This document shows, piece by piece, positions 24,499 through 32,001 of a stretch of DNA of 50,934 nucleotides (position 1 is its first letter; each line of letters begins with the position of its first letter). This DNA is from Candidatus Hydrogenedentota bacterium. Lineage in GTDB: Bacteria; Hydrogenedentota; Hydrogenedentia; Hydrogenedentales; Hydrogenedentaceae. The notes beneath the pieces are model-generated. The model searched no databases. It saw nothing but the letters and a program-made list of their open reading frames with translations, and had not been told where the DNA came from. Made by a program: the position numbers and the translations under genes. The stretch is from contig JAOAHN010000089.1 in assembly GCA_026415215.1 (NCBI GenBank), positions 1 through 50,934 on the forward strand, given 5' to 3'.

Positions 24499-24867
24499 TT
24501 AAAACAAAAACTCCGGCTCCAAAATCGGTTGATAATTTATCTCTTTATCAGTTATGGGGAAGGTGACAACCTCAAAAACACCTGTGCCCGTCCTCATTAT
24601 AGCCCTCGCCGTTCCTAAAACAGGCACAACTCCAAACAAATATCCAAATGGCTTTCCTTCTTTCAACTTCCGGTCAAATGTTAAAGGAACTTCAGCCCAA
24701 CCAAACATAATGTTAGATAATCCTCTACCTAACTTTGTTAAGGACTTCTCAAAACGCGAAGGTTTGGGTAAATCTTCATCCGGATTATACTCCTGAGCAA
24801 AAACAGCTAAAGATTGAAGCATTAAAGTAATGACAAGAATCACTAATAATAGAACTTTCGGTCTCAT
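24499..24867 (-). CDS. Exosortase system-associated protein, TIGR04073-like
   Basis: A 122-residue exported protein with a signal peptide (about 1-24). The mature part contains KLGRGLSNIMFGWAEVPLTF and later GTARAIMRTGTGVFEVVTFP, ending YQPILEPEFLF. This arrangement (LGRG-x-x-N-x-x-x-GW-x-E-x-P ... R-x-G-x-G-x-x-E-x-x-TFP ... P-x-x-x-P-E-x-x-F) matches my recall of the TIGR04073 family, found in genomes with exosortase/PEP-CTERM-type sorting. Its role is unknown. The protein directly upstream in transcription (24952-25944) has a sorting-like C-terminus, which fits such a system. No exosortase gene is in the window. Confidence 0.72.
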   Translation of the reverse strand: MRPKVLLLVILVITLMLQSLAVFAQEYNPDEDLPKPSRFEKSLTKLGRGLSNIMFGWAEVPLTFDRKLKEGKPFGYLFGVVPVLGTARAIMRTGTGVFEVVTFPITDKEINYQPILEPEFLF

Positions 24868-24951
24868 ATTTCTATCTCCAGCATTTATTTCTGTCTTGAT
24901 AGTTTATCAAAATTTAACACAAGTGTCAACAGTAATTCTCTGTCCAATTCT

Positions 24952-25944
24952 TTAGAGCTTACTATAATTTCTACTCGAAGCAGTAATACTTACTAATAAG
25001 CCTATGAATAGGAGGTCTAACAACAACTTAACACCACCCTTATTCTCTCCCGTATCATTACAACCGCACCGACTCCACATATCACCATCTCCCGCTCCTT
25101 CACCCTCTCCTTCTCCCTCTATTAGAGCTTCACCCTCTCCTTCTCCCTCTGGTAATAAGCTTACATAATCCACATTCAAAACCTTTGTCTGATCTCTTTC
25201 TATCTGTACCTCAGTGGAAGGTGGTGGTTGCCAATTGCGTAGCTGTCTAAATTCTATTGTATAACTCCCGACTGGCAAATTCTCATACTTAAAGCCGGAG
25301 GGCAACCAGTCGGTCTTGCCCACTATCTTCCAACCTGCTCCAGCTACAACAGCCTCTTGAGGAGAAATATTAACCTGTAAAGCACCTAAGTATTGCGAGT
25401 AGTATGCATTTACAGTAACTAAGGTTGTGTCCTTTATCGTAACCTCTACTTCAGGGGGAGAGTCCCAGTTACTCAATTTATAAAACTCAATTGTATACTT
25501 TCCTAAAGGTATCCCCTGCTCCACATAACCACTCTCTCTCCAAATCTCTTGCCCAGCTCTTCGCCACTTAGCACCTGCATCTACGGCTGTTTTAGGGTAA
25601 ATGTTCACCTTGAGAGAACCAGTCACTTGCTCATATATACCAACTACTTTAGTATATTTTCCTGGTTGTACCGTAACTCTAATATCAGCTGGATATTTCC
25701 AACCGTATACATCAGGCTTAAAAGTAACAGTATAACTCGTGTAAACATTTGCTGAGAGAGCTAACATGTAGCCACTTCCCAACCACGACAAATTATTAAC
25801 CTCTTTTACTTTCCAACCCGCACCCAAATCATTTACCTCCGTTGGGGCTATATCAACTATTAAATATGCAGTTGTTGATTGGGCAAAAACAGCTAAAGAA
25901 AAAGAAAGGATACATAACGCTACACCAAATAATTTCTTACTCAT
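24952..25944 (-). CDS. Secreted three-repeat (PEGA-like) surface protein with Gly-Glu tract, CGC motif and C-terminal helix
   Basis: A 330-residue protein. A signal peptide (about 1-22) is followed by about three and a half repeats of 70 residues. Each contains a GAGW/GAKW-R element, then SG(Y/F), LP(V/L)G(S/K)YTIEF, NW and P-P-x-x-EV. This resembles the PEGA family of surface-layer beta domains. After the repeats comes a Gly/Glu tract (about 262-285), a CGCN motif at about 292-295, a helix LLLDLLFIGLLVS and a short basic end. The tail has the tripartite form of a sorting signal such as PEP-CTERM or MYXO-CTERM, with a Cys-Gly-Cys signature instead. It is probably displayed on the surface. It is transcribed ahead of the TIGR04073 gene. 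Confidence 0.78.
   Translation of the reverse strand: MSKKLFGVALCILSFSLAVFAQSTTAYLIVDIAPTEVNDLGAGWKVKEVNNLSWLGSGYMLALSANVYTSYTVTFKPDVYGWKYPADIRVTVQPGKYTKVVGIYEQVTGSLKVNIYPKTAVDAGAKWRRAGQEIWRESGYVEQGIPLGKYTIEFYKLSNWDSPPEVEVTIKDTTLVTVNAYYSQYLGALQVNISPQEAVVAGAGWKIVGKTDWLPSGFKYENLPVGSYTIEFRQLRNWQPPPSTEVQIERDQTKVLNVDYVSLLPEGEGEGEALIEGEGEGEGAGDGDMWSRCGCNDTGENKGGVKLLLDLLFIGLLVSITASSRNYSKL
25098..25150. repeat. 23-bp direct repeat coding for the Gly-Glu tract
   Basis: A 23-base unit occurs identically at 25098-25120 and 25128-25150, separated by seven bases. It encodes the alternating Gly-Glu linker of the surface protein and probably varies in copy number by slippage. Confidence 0.75.
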
Positions 25945-26072
25945 CTATCAATAATCTCCCGTAATTTAATATAATAATTCAAAACATATGTTATTTTAAG
26001 CTAATTTAGTCTAATTAATTAAATACCCATTTGTCAATAATTATTATACCTCATCATTCAAAGGTTAATAGA

Positions 26073-27356
26073 ATGAAAACAACTTTTGAGATAGAAAGGA
26101 ATCACGATAATCTAATCAACAGTTTCAATTTAGAGGAAAGAAAAAACTCTTTTATCAAATTGTTAGAGAAATGTAGGGTTAGCTCCTACTTTGAGGAAAC
26201 TCAAAACATACTTCTTTTTAACCTTCATTGTCATAGTTTCTTTTCATACAATGGCTACAATTTATCACCCACGGGTTTGGTTTGGAACGCAATTAAGAAT
26301 AATTTGTATGCAATAGGGCTTGTAGATTTTGATGTCTTGGATGGAGTAGAGGAATTTTTAGAGTGCTGTGAAAAAGCTAATATCAGGGGTTGCGCTGGGT
26401 TCGAGACCCGAGTGTTTATTCCACAATTTGCGAAATATCAGATTAACTCACCCGGCGAGGTTGGAATTTGCTATCACATAGGAATGGGGTTTACTTCTCA
26501 AAAAGTAAGAAAGTTAGAAACACTCAAAAAATTAAAATCAATAGCTCAAAGTCGAATAAAAAATATAATTGAACTCGTTAATAGTTTCCTCTATCCGCTT
26601 ACCATAGACTGTGAGAAAGATGTAATTCCATTGACCCCTGCGGGTAACCCTACCGAACGCCATCTATGTGTAGCCTTTTTAGAAAAAAGTAAGATGGTCT
26701 ACGCCAAGCAAGAAGAATTCCTTAAATTTTGGAGTGAAAAACTCGGCACACCTATATCAGAACTTGAAAAAGTAACCGAAGATAACAATTCTTTCCAAAA
26801 CCTAATAAGAAGTAAATTAATGAAATTAGGAGGACCAGGTTATATAAAACCTGAGCCCGAAACCTTTCCCACACTGAATGAGGTAAACGAATTCATACTG
26901 GCTAATGGAGGTATCCCCACATTTGCTTGGTTAGATGGAACAAGTGATGGTGAGCAAAAAATTGAAGAACTTTTAACCTTAATGACCGCTTCCGGTGTGC
27001 ATGCTGTAAATATAATTCCTGAGAGGAACTGGAATATTAAAGACCCGGAACTTAAGAAAGTAAAACTCCAAAATCTCGAAAAATTTATAATGGTAGCTAA
27101 AGAACTTTATTTTCCAATATTTATTGGAACAGAACTTAATGCTCCTGGTCAAAAGTTTGTAGACAATTTAGATTGTCCTGAATTGAGACCTTATTATCAA
27201 TTGTTTTTAGATGGTGTTCATATAGCTTATGCTCATACAATACTCCAGAGAATCAAAGGAATGGGATTCACGAGTCCCTGGTCTCTTTCCTATTTCTCCA
27301 CCCCTAAGGAGAGATACGAATTTTTCAAAGAAATAGGGACCAAACTCAAACCTTAA
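26073..27356 (+). CDS. PHP-domain-like metal-dependent hydrolase with altered motif II
   Basis: A 427-residue protein. Motif I is NLHCHSFFSYNGY (His52, His54). Where typical PHP proteins have TDHD, this one has LVDFDVLDG (85-87, His replaced by Phe). Glu111 is in GFETRVF, the third site. PTFAWLDGTSDGEQK and GTELNAPGQ come later. PHP proteins are phosphoesterases or polymerase-linked nucleases that use three metals. The altered motif may change metal content or remove activity. The ATG at 26073 with AAAGG before it is preferred over a TTG at 26031. It heads a plus-strand run, possibly an operon, with DUF3810, purN and DUF2804 genes. Confidence 0.65.
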   Translation: MKTTFEIERNHDNLINSFNLEERKNSFIKLLEKCRVSSYFEETQNILLFNLHCHSFFSYNGYNLSPTGLVWNAIKNNLYAIGLVDFDVLDGVEEFLECCEKANIRGCAGFETRVFIPQFAKYQINSPGEVGICYHIGMGFTSQKVRKLETLKKLKSIAQSRIKNIIELVNSFLYPLTIDCEKDVIPLTPAGNPTERHLCVAFLEKSKMVYAKQEEFLKFWSEKLGTPISELEKVTEDNNSFQNLIRSKLMKLGGPGYIKPEPETFPTLNEVNEFILANGGIPTFAWLDGTSDGEQKIEELLTLMTASGVHAVNIIPERNWNIKDPELKKVKLQNLEKFIMVAKELYFPIFIGTELNAPGQKFVDNLDCPELRPYYQLFLDGVHIAYAHTILQRIKGMGFTSPWSLSYFSTPKERYEFFKEIGTKLKP

Positions 27357-27420
27357 TCAAACACTACAACCCGACGAGAAGGAAAGATTATAATTATAAA
27401 AAGGTTTCAAGGGAAATGAG

Positions 27421-28614
27421 ATGAGTGAACAAAGAAGAATAAGAAAGAGGACTATTGTTCCTTGGCTCATAGGGATCCTATTCTGGCTAATTTTCATTTC
27501 TTGGCTGAATTGGAAACCAACTCCTGAGGCGGTTGAATTCTATTACTCCTGTGGTCTATATCGGGCAATTGTGATTATTGCCACACTTGTACAACAAACC
27601 ACTCACCATTCCCTTGCTCTAATTTTTCTCCCCCTATCCATATTCCTTTTTATAGTCATCTGGATAGGAAATTGGATATATCTCCGAAAGAAACTACATA
27701 AAACACATTCTTGGGGTATATTCTGGCTCTTCAAATGGTCATTCATTCTAAGCGGGGTAATCATTGTTTCATACTTCCTATTGTGGGGAGTCGGGTATCA
27801 TCGAAAACCTATAGAAGAAAAACTTAAATTAGAACTTACTCAACTTTCTGAAGAGGAAATAAAGCAAATTTTAGACAATCTACTACCTATAATAATCGAA
27901 AATGACATTCCTTATGATGATAGAAATGTAGATGAAAGTGTGAAATCTATTGCAAAATCTATGCAAAAGATAGTATCTGAATGGGACGAGGTCCCCATAT
28001 ACTTGCCCCTTCGAGTTAAAAAGACTCCCCCAGGCTTATTTCTACTCAATAGCACATCTGGTATGTGCATTCCATTGACTCTCGAACCGCATGTAGATGG
28101 GGCACTTCCTCCCGCATCCTTTGTAGCGACTTCCGCACACGAGCTTTCCCACATTGCTGGATACTGTGGAGAAGCCGAGGCAAGTTTTGTAGGCTACGCC
28201 GCAGGATTTCATGCAGAAGACAAGTTCGCTAAATACTCACTTGCCCTCGACCTATACGAGAATCTTGCCCACAGACTCCCAGCCACAGAAAGGGATAGAT
28301 ACTTATCTATGTTACCAGAGAGAGCAAAAGAAGACCTCAAAAGGGAAAAGGAAATTACTGAAAAATACAGAATCACTTGGCTTTCAAACTTATCTTGGAA
28401 AGTTTATGACAAATATCTAAAATCTCAGGGAGTTAAAGAAGGGATAAAAGACTATGGAAGAGCAGTAAACTTGATCTCCGCCGGTATAAAGAAAGGTTTA
28501 ATTCCGATAAGTAAAACTAACTCAAATTACCCTTCAATAAATACCGAGCAAGTTACCCCTCAAAACGAGGGACAGGGTTTAGAACCTCTGGAAATAGACG
28601 AACAGAACATCTAA
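27421..28614 (+). CDS. DUF3810-family membrane zinc metalloprotease-like protein
   Basis: A 397-residue protein with three N-terminal membrane helices (about 13-30, 63-85, 103-124) and a large outer domain. The zinc motif is SAHELSHIAGYCGEAEASFV: His240-Glu241-x-x-His244, with Glu251 or Glu253 as a possible third ligand. This is the arrangement of the DUF3810 group. The membrane position and HExxH suggest an integral-membrane or periplasmic peptidase acting on envelope proteins. The true substrate is unknown. It follows the PHP gene by 64 bases and precedes purN by 35 bases. Confidence 0.78.
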   Translation: MSEQRRIRKRTIVPWLIGILFWLIFISWLNWKPTPEAVEFYYSCGLYRAIVIIATLVQQTTHHSLALIFLPLSIFLFIVIWIGNWIYLRKKLHKTHSWGIFWLFKWSFILSGVIIVSYFLLWGVGYHRKPIEEKLKLELTQLSEEEIKQILDNLLPIIIENDIPYDDRNVDESVKSIAKSMQKIVSEWDEVPIYLPLRVKKTPPGLFLLNSTSGMCIPLTLEPHVDGALPPASFVATSAHELSHIAGYCGEAEASFVGYAAGFHAEDKFAKYSLALDLYENLAHRLPATERDRYLSMLPERAKEDLKREKEITEKYRITWLSNLSWKVYDKYLKSQGVKEGIKDYGRAVNLISAGIKKGLIPISKTNSNYPSINTEQVTPQNEGQGLEPLEIDEQNI

Positions 28615-28649
28615 AATAGAAAAATAATTATTTTTCGGGAGGGAAGAAC

Positions 28650-29288
28650 ATGCCGATTCGCCTCGCTATACTTCTTTCAGGTAGTGGAACTACTTTACAA
28701 AATCTAATCGACCACATAAACGATGGTAAGCTCGATGCTACGATATCTATAGTAATATCCTCCAAACCCAACGCATACGGACTTATAAGGGCACAACAAA
28801 ATAAAATTCCCACAGCAATAGTGAGTCCTAAAAACTATCCCGATTTTAAGACATTCAATGAGGCCCTTTGGAAAACTATTAGACAATATCCTGTTGACTT
28901 AGTAGTATTAGCAGGCTTTCTTTCTCTAATAGAAGTTCCCCCAGATTTCACGAATAGAATAATGAACATCCACCCAGCACTAATCCCCGCTTTTTGTGGT
29001 AAGGGTATGTATGGACATCATGTCCACGAAGCAGTTATTAAATCAGGGGTGAAAATTACCGGTTGCACAGTCCACTTTGTAGATGAACAATACGACCACG
29101 GTCCTATAATCCTCCAAGAAGCGGTTCCTGTATTCGAAGACGATACTCCAGAAACACTTGCAGAAAGGGTTCAAGCCAAAGAGAGAGAAATCTATCCCAA
29201 AGCAATACAACTGTTTGCAGAGGGTAGACTTAAAGTTGAAGGCAATAAAGTAAAAATTCTACCTGCCGTAAGAAAAGAAACATTCTAA
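28650..29288 (+). CDS. purN: Phosphoribosylglycinamide formyltransferase (GAR transformylase)
   Basis: A 212-residue cytoplasmic enzyme of purine synthesis. It formylates GAR with 10-formyl-tetrahydrofolate. The N-terminal phosphate loop is LLSGSGTTLQNL. The catalytic Asn106-x-His108 lies in IMNIHPALIP, and Asp149 in DEQYDHGPIIL. Length is typical. A strong SD (GGGAGGGAA) precedes the ATG. The stop is one base before the next ATG, so it is translated with the DUF2804 gene. No other purine genes are nearby, which is unusual but seen in dispersed pathways. Confidence 0.95.
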   Translation: MPIRLAILLSGSGTTLQNLIDHINDGKLDATISIVISSKPNAYGLIRAQQNKIPTAIVSPKNYPDFKTFNEALWKTIRQYPVDLVVLAGFLSLIEVPPDFTNRIMNIHPALIPAFCGKGMYGHHVHEAVIKSGVKITGCTVHFVDEQYDHGPIILQEAVPVFEDDTPETLAERVQAKEREIYPKAIQLFAEGRLKVEGNKVKILPAVRKETF

Positions 29289-29289
29289 T

Positions 29290-30294
29290 ATGGAAGAAGA
29301 AAGAAAAGTAATACCATTGTGTTTAGCAAATGGAAGATTAAATCCAGAAGCCACCAAATGGATGTCATATCCCTTTGTGAACTGTAATCTCTACGGTTGG
29401 GGACGAAGAAAAAAATGGATATTCTGGGGGATTATGAGTAGACAGGGAACTCTTGGAGTAACTATAGCAGATTTAGACTATTTAAAATTAGGAGGCATAT
29501 ACTTTGCCAATTTCAATAATAACTATTCTGAAGAACTCGGGAAAATAGCCTTCACTTCAAAATCTATCTCTATTCCCGACTTCCCTCTTGAATCAGCAAG
29601 ATTTTCCAATCCTGACCTAAATATAGATATAAGAGCAGAAGAGAGTAAAATATCTTTAGATATAGACGGTGAGATAAAGAAAAAACATATACACGGAAGC
29701 TTCGCCATCCATTTAGGTAAATTACATCCTACCTTGAATGTAGTTGTTCCATGGAGTAGAAAGAGGTTTCAATTTACATCAAAACAACTACCGTATTTAG
29801 CAAACGGATATATTAATATAAACAATGTAGAACTTAATTTCACAGAAAATACTTGTTTTGCTTGCCTCGATTATGGAGCTGGGAAGTGGAAATACCGAAC
29901 TAATTGGAACTGGCTTGCAGGAAGCACCTTAGAAAAATCTATTGAAGAAAGGATTGGCATTAATTTAGGCGGTAAGTGGACAGACAACACTGGTCAAAAT
30001 GAAAACGGTATATGGGAAGGGAACAAATTCACAAAAATATCTGAAGATGTAACCTTCATATGGAATAGACAAAACCCTGAAAAAAAATGGCTCGTCAGAA
30101 GCAAGAATTCAGATAATATAGAGTTAACCTTAGAGCCTACTCATGTAAGGAAATCCAAAATCAATCTAATACTACTAAAGTCAGAAGTCGTTCAGGTTTT
30201 CGGAGAAATAAAAGGTGAAATAAAAGTCAACAAAGATATAATCACCATAGATTCTATGATTGGCTGGGCTGAGGAACACTGTGCCCTGTGGTAA
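29290..30294 (+). CDS. DUF2804-family protein
   Basis: A 334-residue protein matching DUF2804. Near the N-terminus are LCLANGRLNPEATKWMSYPF and KKWIFWGIMS; then come IADLDYL, KRFQFTSKQLPY and a C-terminal DSMIGWAEEHCALW, the family's GW-x-E-H-x-x-x-W ending. It has no signal peptide or membrane segment. The fold is beta-rich and some members are thought to act on lipids; the function is not established. It is separated from purN by one base. Confidence 0.72.
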   Translation: MEEERKVIPLCLANGRLNPEATKWMSYPFVNCNLYGWGRRKKWIFWGIMSRQGTLGVTIADLDYLKLGGIYFANFNNNYSEELGKIAFTSKSISIPDFPLESARFSNPDLNIDIRAEESKISLDIDGEIKKKHIHGSFAIHLGKLHPTLNVVVPWSRKRFQFTSKQLPYLANGYININNVELNFTENTCFACLDYGAGKWKYRTNWNWLAGSTLEKSIEERIGINLGGKWTDNTGQNENGIWEGNKFTKISEDVTFIWNRQNPEKKWLVRSKNSDNIELTLEPTHVRKSKINLILLKSEVVQVFGEIKGEIKVNKDIITIDSMIGWAEEHCALW

Positions 30295-30388
30295 TTTTAG
30301 TTATTATGTTGTTCTCCAAAGCATTATGAAATAAAAGAAACCCAATCTTTGTTTCTTGTGTCATAAATAAAACTAAGGTACACGGGTA

Positions 30389-31621
30389 ATGAGATGGGAA
30401 AAGAAAAAAGATAAGTTAATTTTAACAACAAGTGGTGAAGGGAATAAAACCCCTGAACCAGAAAACTTATACAAAAAAGATAAAACTGACTATGATAGGA
30501 GCAAAATAACTTCCATAACAGAATTACTCCACCAAATAGGCGATATACCCACTGAATCTATTAAATCTGCCCTCGAAGAAGCAAAAGAAACCGGTAAATT
30601 CGTAGGCGAGATACTTGTAGAAAAGGGAATAATTTCTCATGACAATTTACTCTCCCTGCTCGTAAAACAATGCAGAATACCACTCCTTAGCATTATTAGT
30701 TATGCAATAGACAGATCTGTACTAAAATTCATTCCGAAAGAAGTCTGCGAGAAATATAAGATACTACCGCTTGACAAAATAGGTGACAATATTACTCTTG
30801 CAATGGTCAATCCACTCGACCAAGAAGCTATAAAGGTAGCAAAACAACACCTACCGGGATATCATATAAGACCCATACTGTGTTCATATGTAGAATTCGA
30901 GGAGGTAAAGAACAGATACCTCCGAGAACCAACTCCACGCCTTGAATTCTCCTACAACTCAGAACATTCCGAAGTCACCTTGCCATCAAATGATGAAAAT
31001 CTTCCCGAAGCAATAGTAGTTGAAGAAACCTTTGATGACAAAACAGCAGAGGAAGTAAAACAACAGAATTCTTTTATACACTCAGTTTTCACTGAGCCTA
31101 TAAGTTCGGAAGTTTCTTTGAAATTAGATGAAGTTCCTCAAAAGGACCTATCTATACAAGAACTCGCTGCATCAATGATAGAGAGCCTGAGAGGCTCATA
31201 TCAACTACTCGTTAGAAAAATTAAACTATTCAACGGTCTTACACCTGAAGAAGTGGCTCACATCTTTAATTATTCAAAGACTATAAAGATCAAAAAGGGG
31301 GAAGAATTGTTTAAGAAAGGTGACCCGGGATATTCCCTCTATATCCTCGTTAGTGGAGAAATAGAAATCTTTGATGGCGAAAAACACATTTGTTATCTAA
31401 CACCCGGAGAAATGATAGGTGAAATGGCAGTAGTAACCAAAAACAGAAGAAGCGCAAGCGCGAGAGCTTCTGAAGACTCTACACTTCTTGAAGTTGATTT
31501 GAACACTATCTCGAGATTTATACCACCAATAGTAGTAATAAAAATGCTAACAAATATTATTTTTACGCTTAGTGAACGCCTTCAAAAAATCACCGCAAAA
31601 ATAGAATCAAAGATAAAATAA
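30389..31621 (+). CDS. GspE/PilB N-terminal (MshEN-like) domain fused to a cyclic-nucleotide-binding domain
   Basis: A 410-residue cytoplasmic protein. Residues about 45-175 match the N-terminal domain of type II secretion/type IV pilus ATPases: ALEEAKETGKFVGEILVEKG, FIPKEVCEKYKILPLD and TLAMVNPLDQEAI. These domains can bind cyclic-di-GMP. A linker of about 110 residues follows. A cNMP-binding barrel (about 290-400) then has KIKKGEELFKKGDPGYSLYI and the phosphate-binding cassette GEMIGEMAVVTKNRRSASAR. The ATPase domains of GspE are absent. It may be a two-input sensor (cyclic-di-GMP and cAMP/cGMP) that modulates pilus or secretion machinery. Ligands are inferred from domains only. Confidence 0.82.
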   Translation: MRWEKKKDKLILTTSGEGNKTPEPENLYKKDKTDYDRSKITSITELLHQIGDIPTESIKSALEEAKETGKFVGEILVEKGIISHDNLLSLLVKQCRIPLLSIISYAIDRSVLKFIPKEVCEKYKILPLDKIGDNITLAMVNPLDQEAIKVAKQHLPGYHIRPILCSYVEFEEVKNRYLREPTPRLEFSYNSEHSEVTLPSNDENLPEAIVVEETFDDKTAEEVKQQNSFIHSVFTEPISSEVSLKLDEVPQKDLSIQELAASMIESLRGSYQLLVRKIKLFNGLTPEEVAHIFNYSKTIKIKKGEELFKKGDPGYSLYILVSGEIEIFDGEKHICYLTPGEMIGEMAVVTKNRRSASARASEDSTLLEVDLNTISRFIPPIVVIKMLTNIIFTLSERLQKITAKIESKIK

Positions 31622-31697
31622 AATTAAGTAAGATTTATCCATAACCCCAAAGTGAATCTACTCGTCATATACGACTGCAACCCAACAAACAATAGGT

Positions 31698-31967
31698 ATG
31701 GCTGACCTTTACTTCCAGAAAGAGGACGAAACCCAGTTGAAATATTTAGGCATATTTTCTAACTACTATGGGAAAGGGATTGAAAAATATTTCTTGGATT
31801 TCAGCATTAGATATGCTTTCTCAAAAACCATCAAAAGACTTTGGTTGCATACATGTTCTTTAGATAGTCCTTACGCACTGCATACTTGTTTACAGGCTGG
31901 TTTGAGATTATACAAGACCAAAGAGGAATATATCGAACGCCCAAATATTCAAGCTACTACGATATAG
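31698..31967 (+). pseudogene. GNAT N-acetyltransferase fragment (C-terminal half)
   Basis: An 89-residue open frame matching only the second half of a GNAT acetyltransferase: LKYLGIFSNYYGKGIEKYFL (the acetyl-CoA loop, with GKG), then RLWLHTCSLDSPYALHTCLQ and AGLRLYK. The first about 100 residues (strands 1-3) are absent, and the bases upstream give no further match in the same frame. No ribosome site precedes the ATG. It is best regarded as a decayed gene. Confidence 0.6.
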
Positions 31968-32001
31968 AAAAAAAGTATACCGTATAAAAAGACATAACTA
32001 C

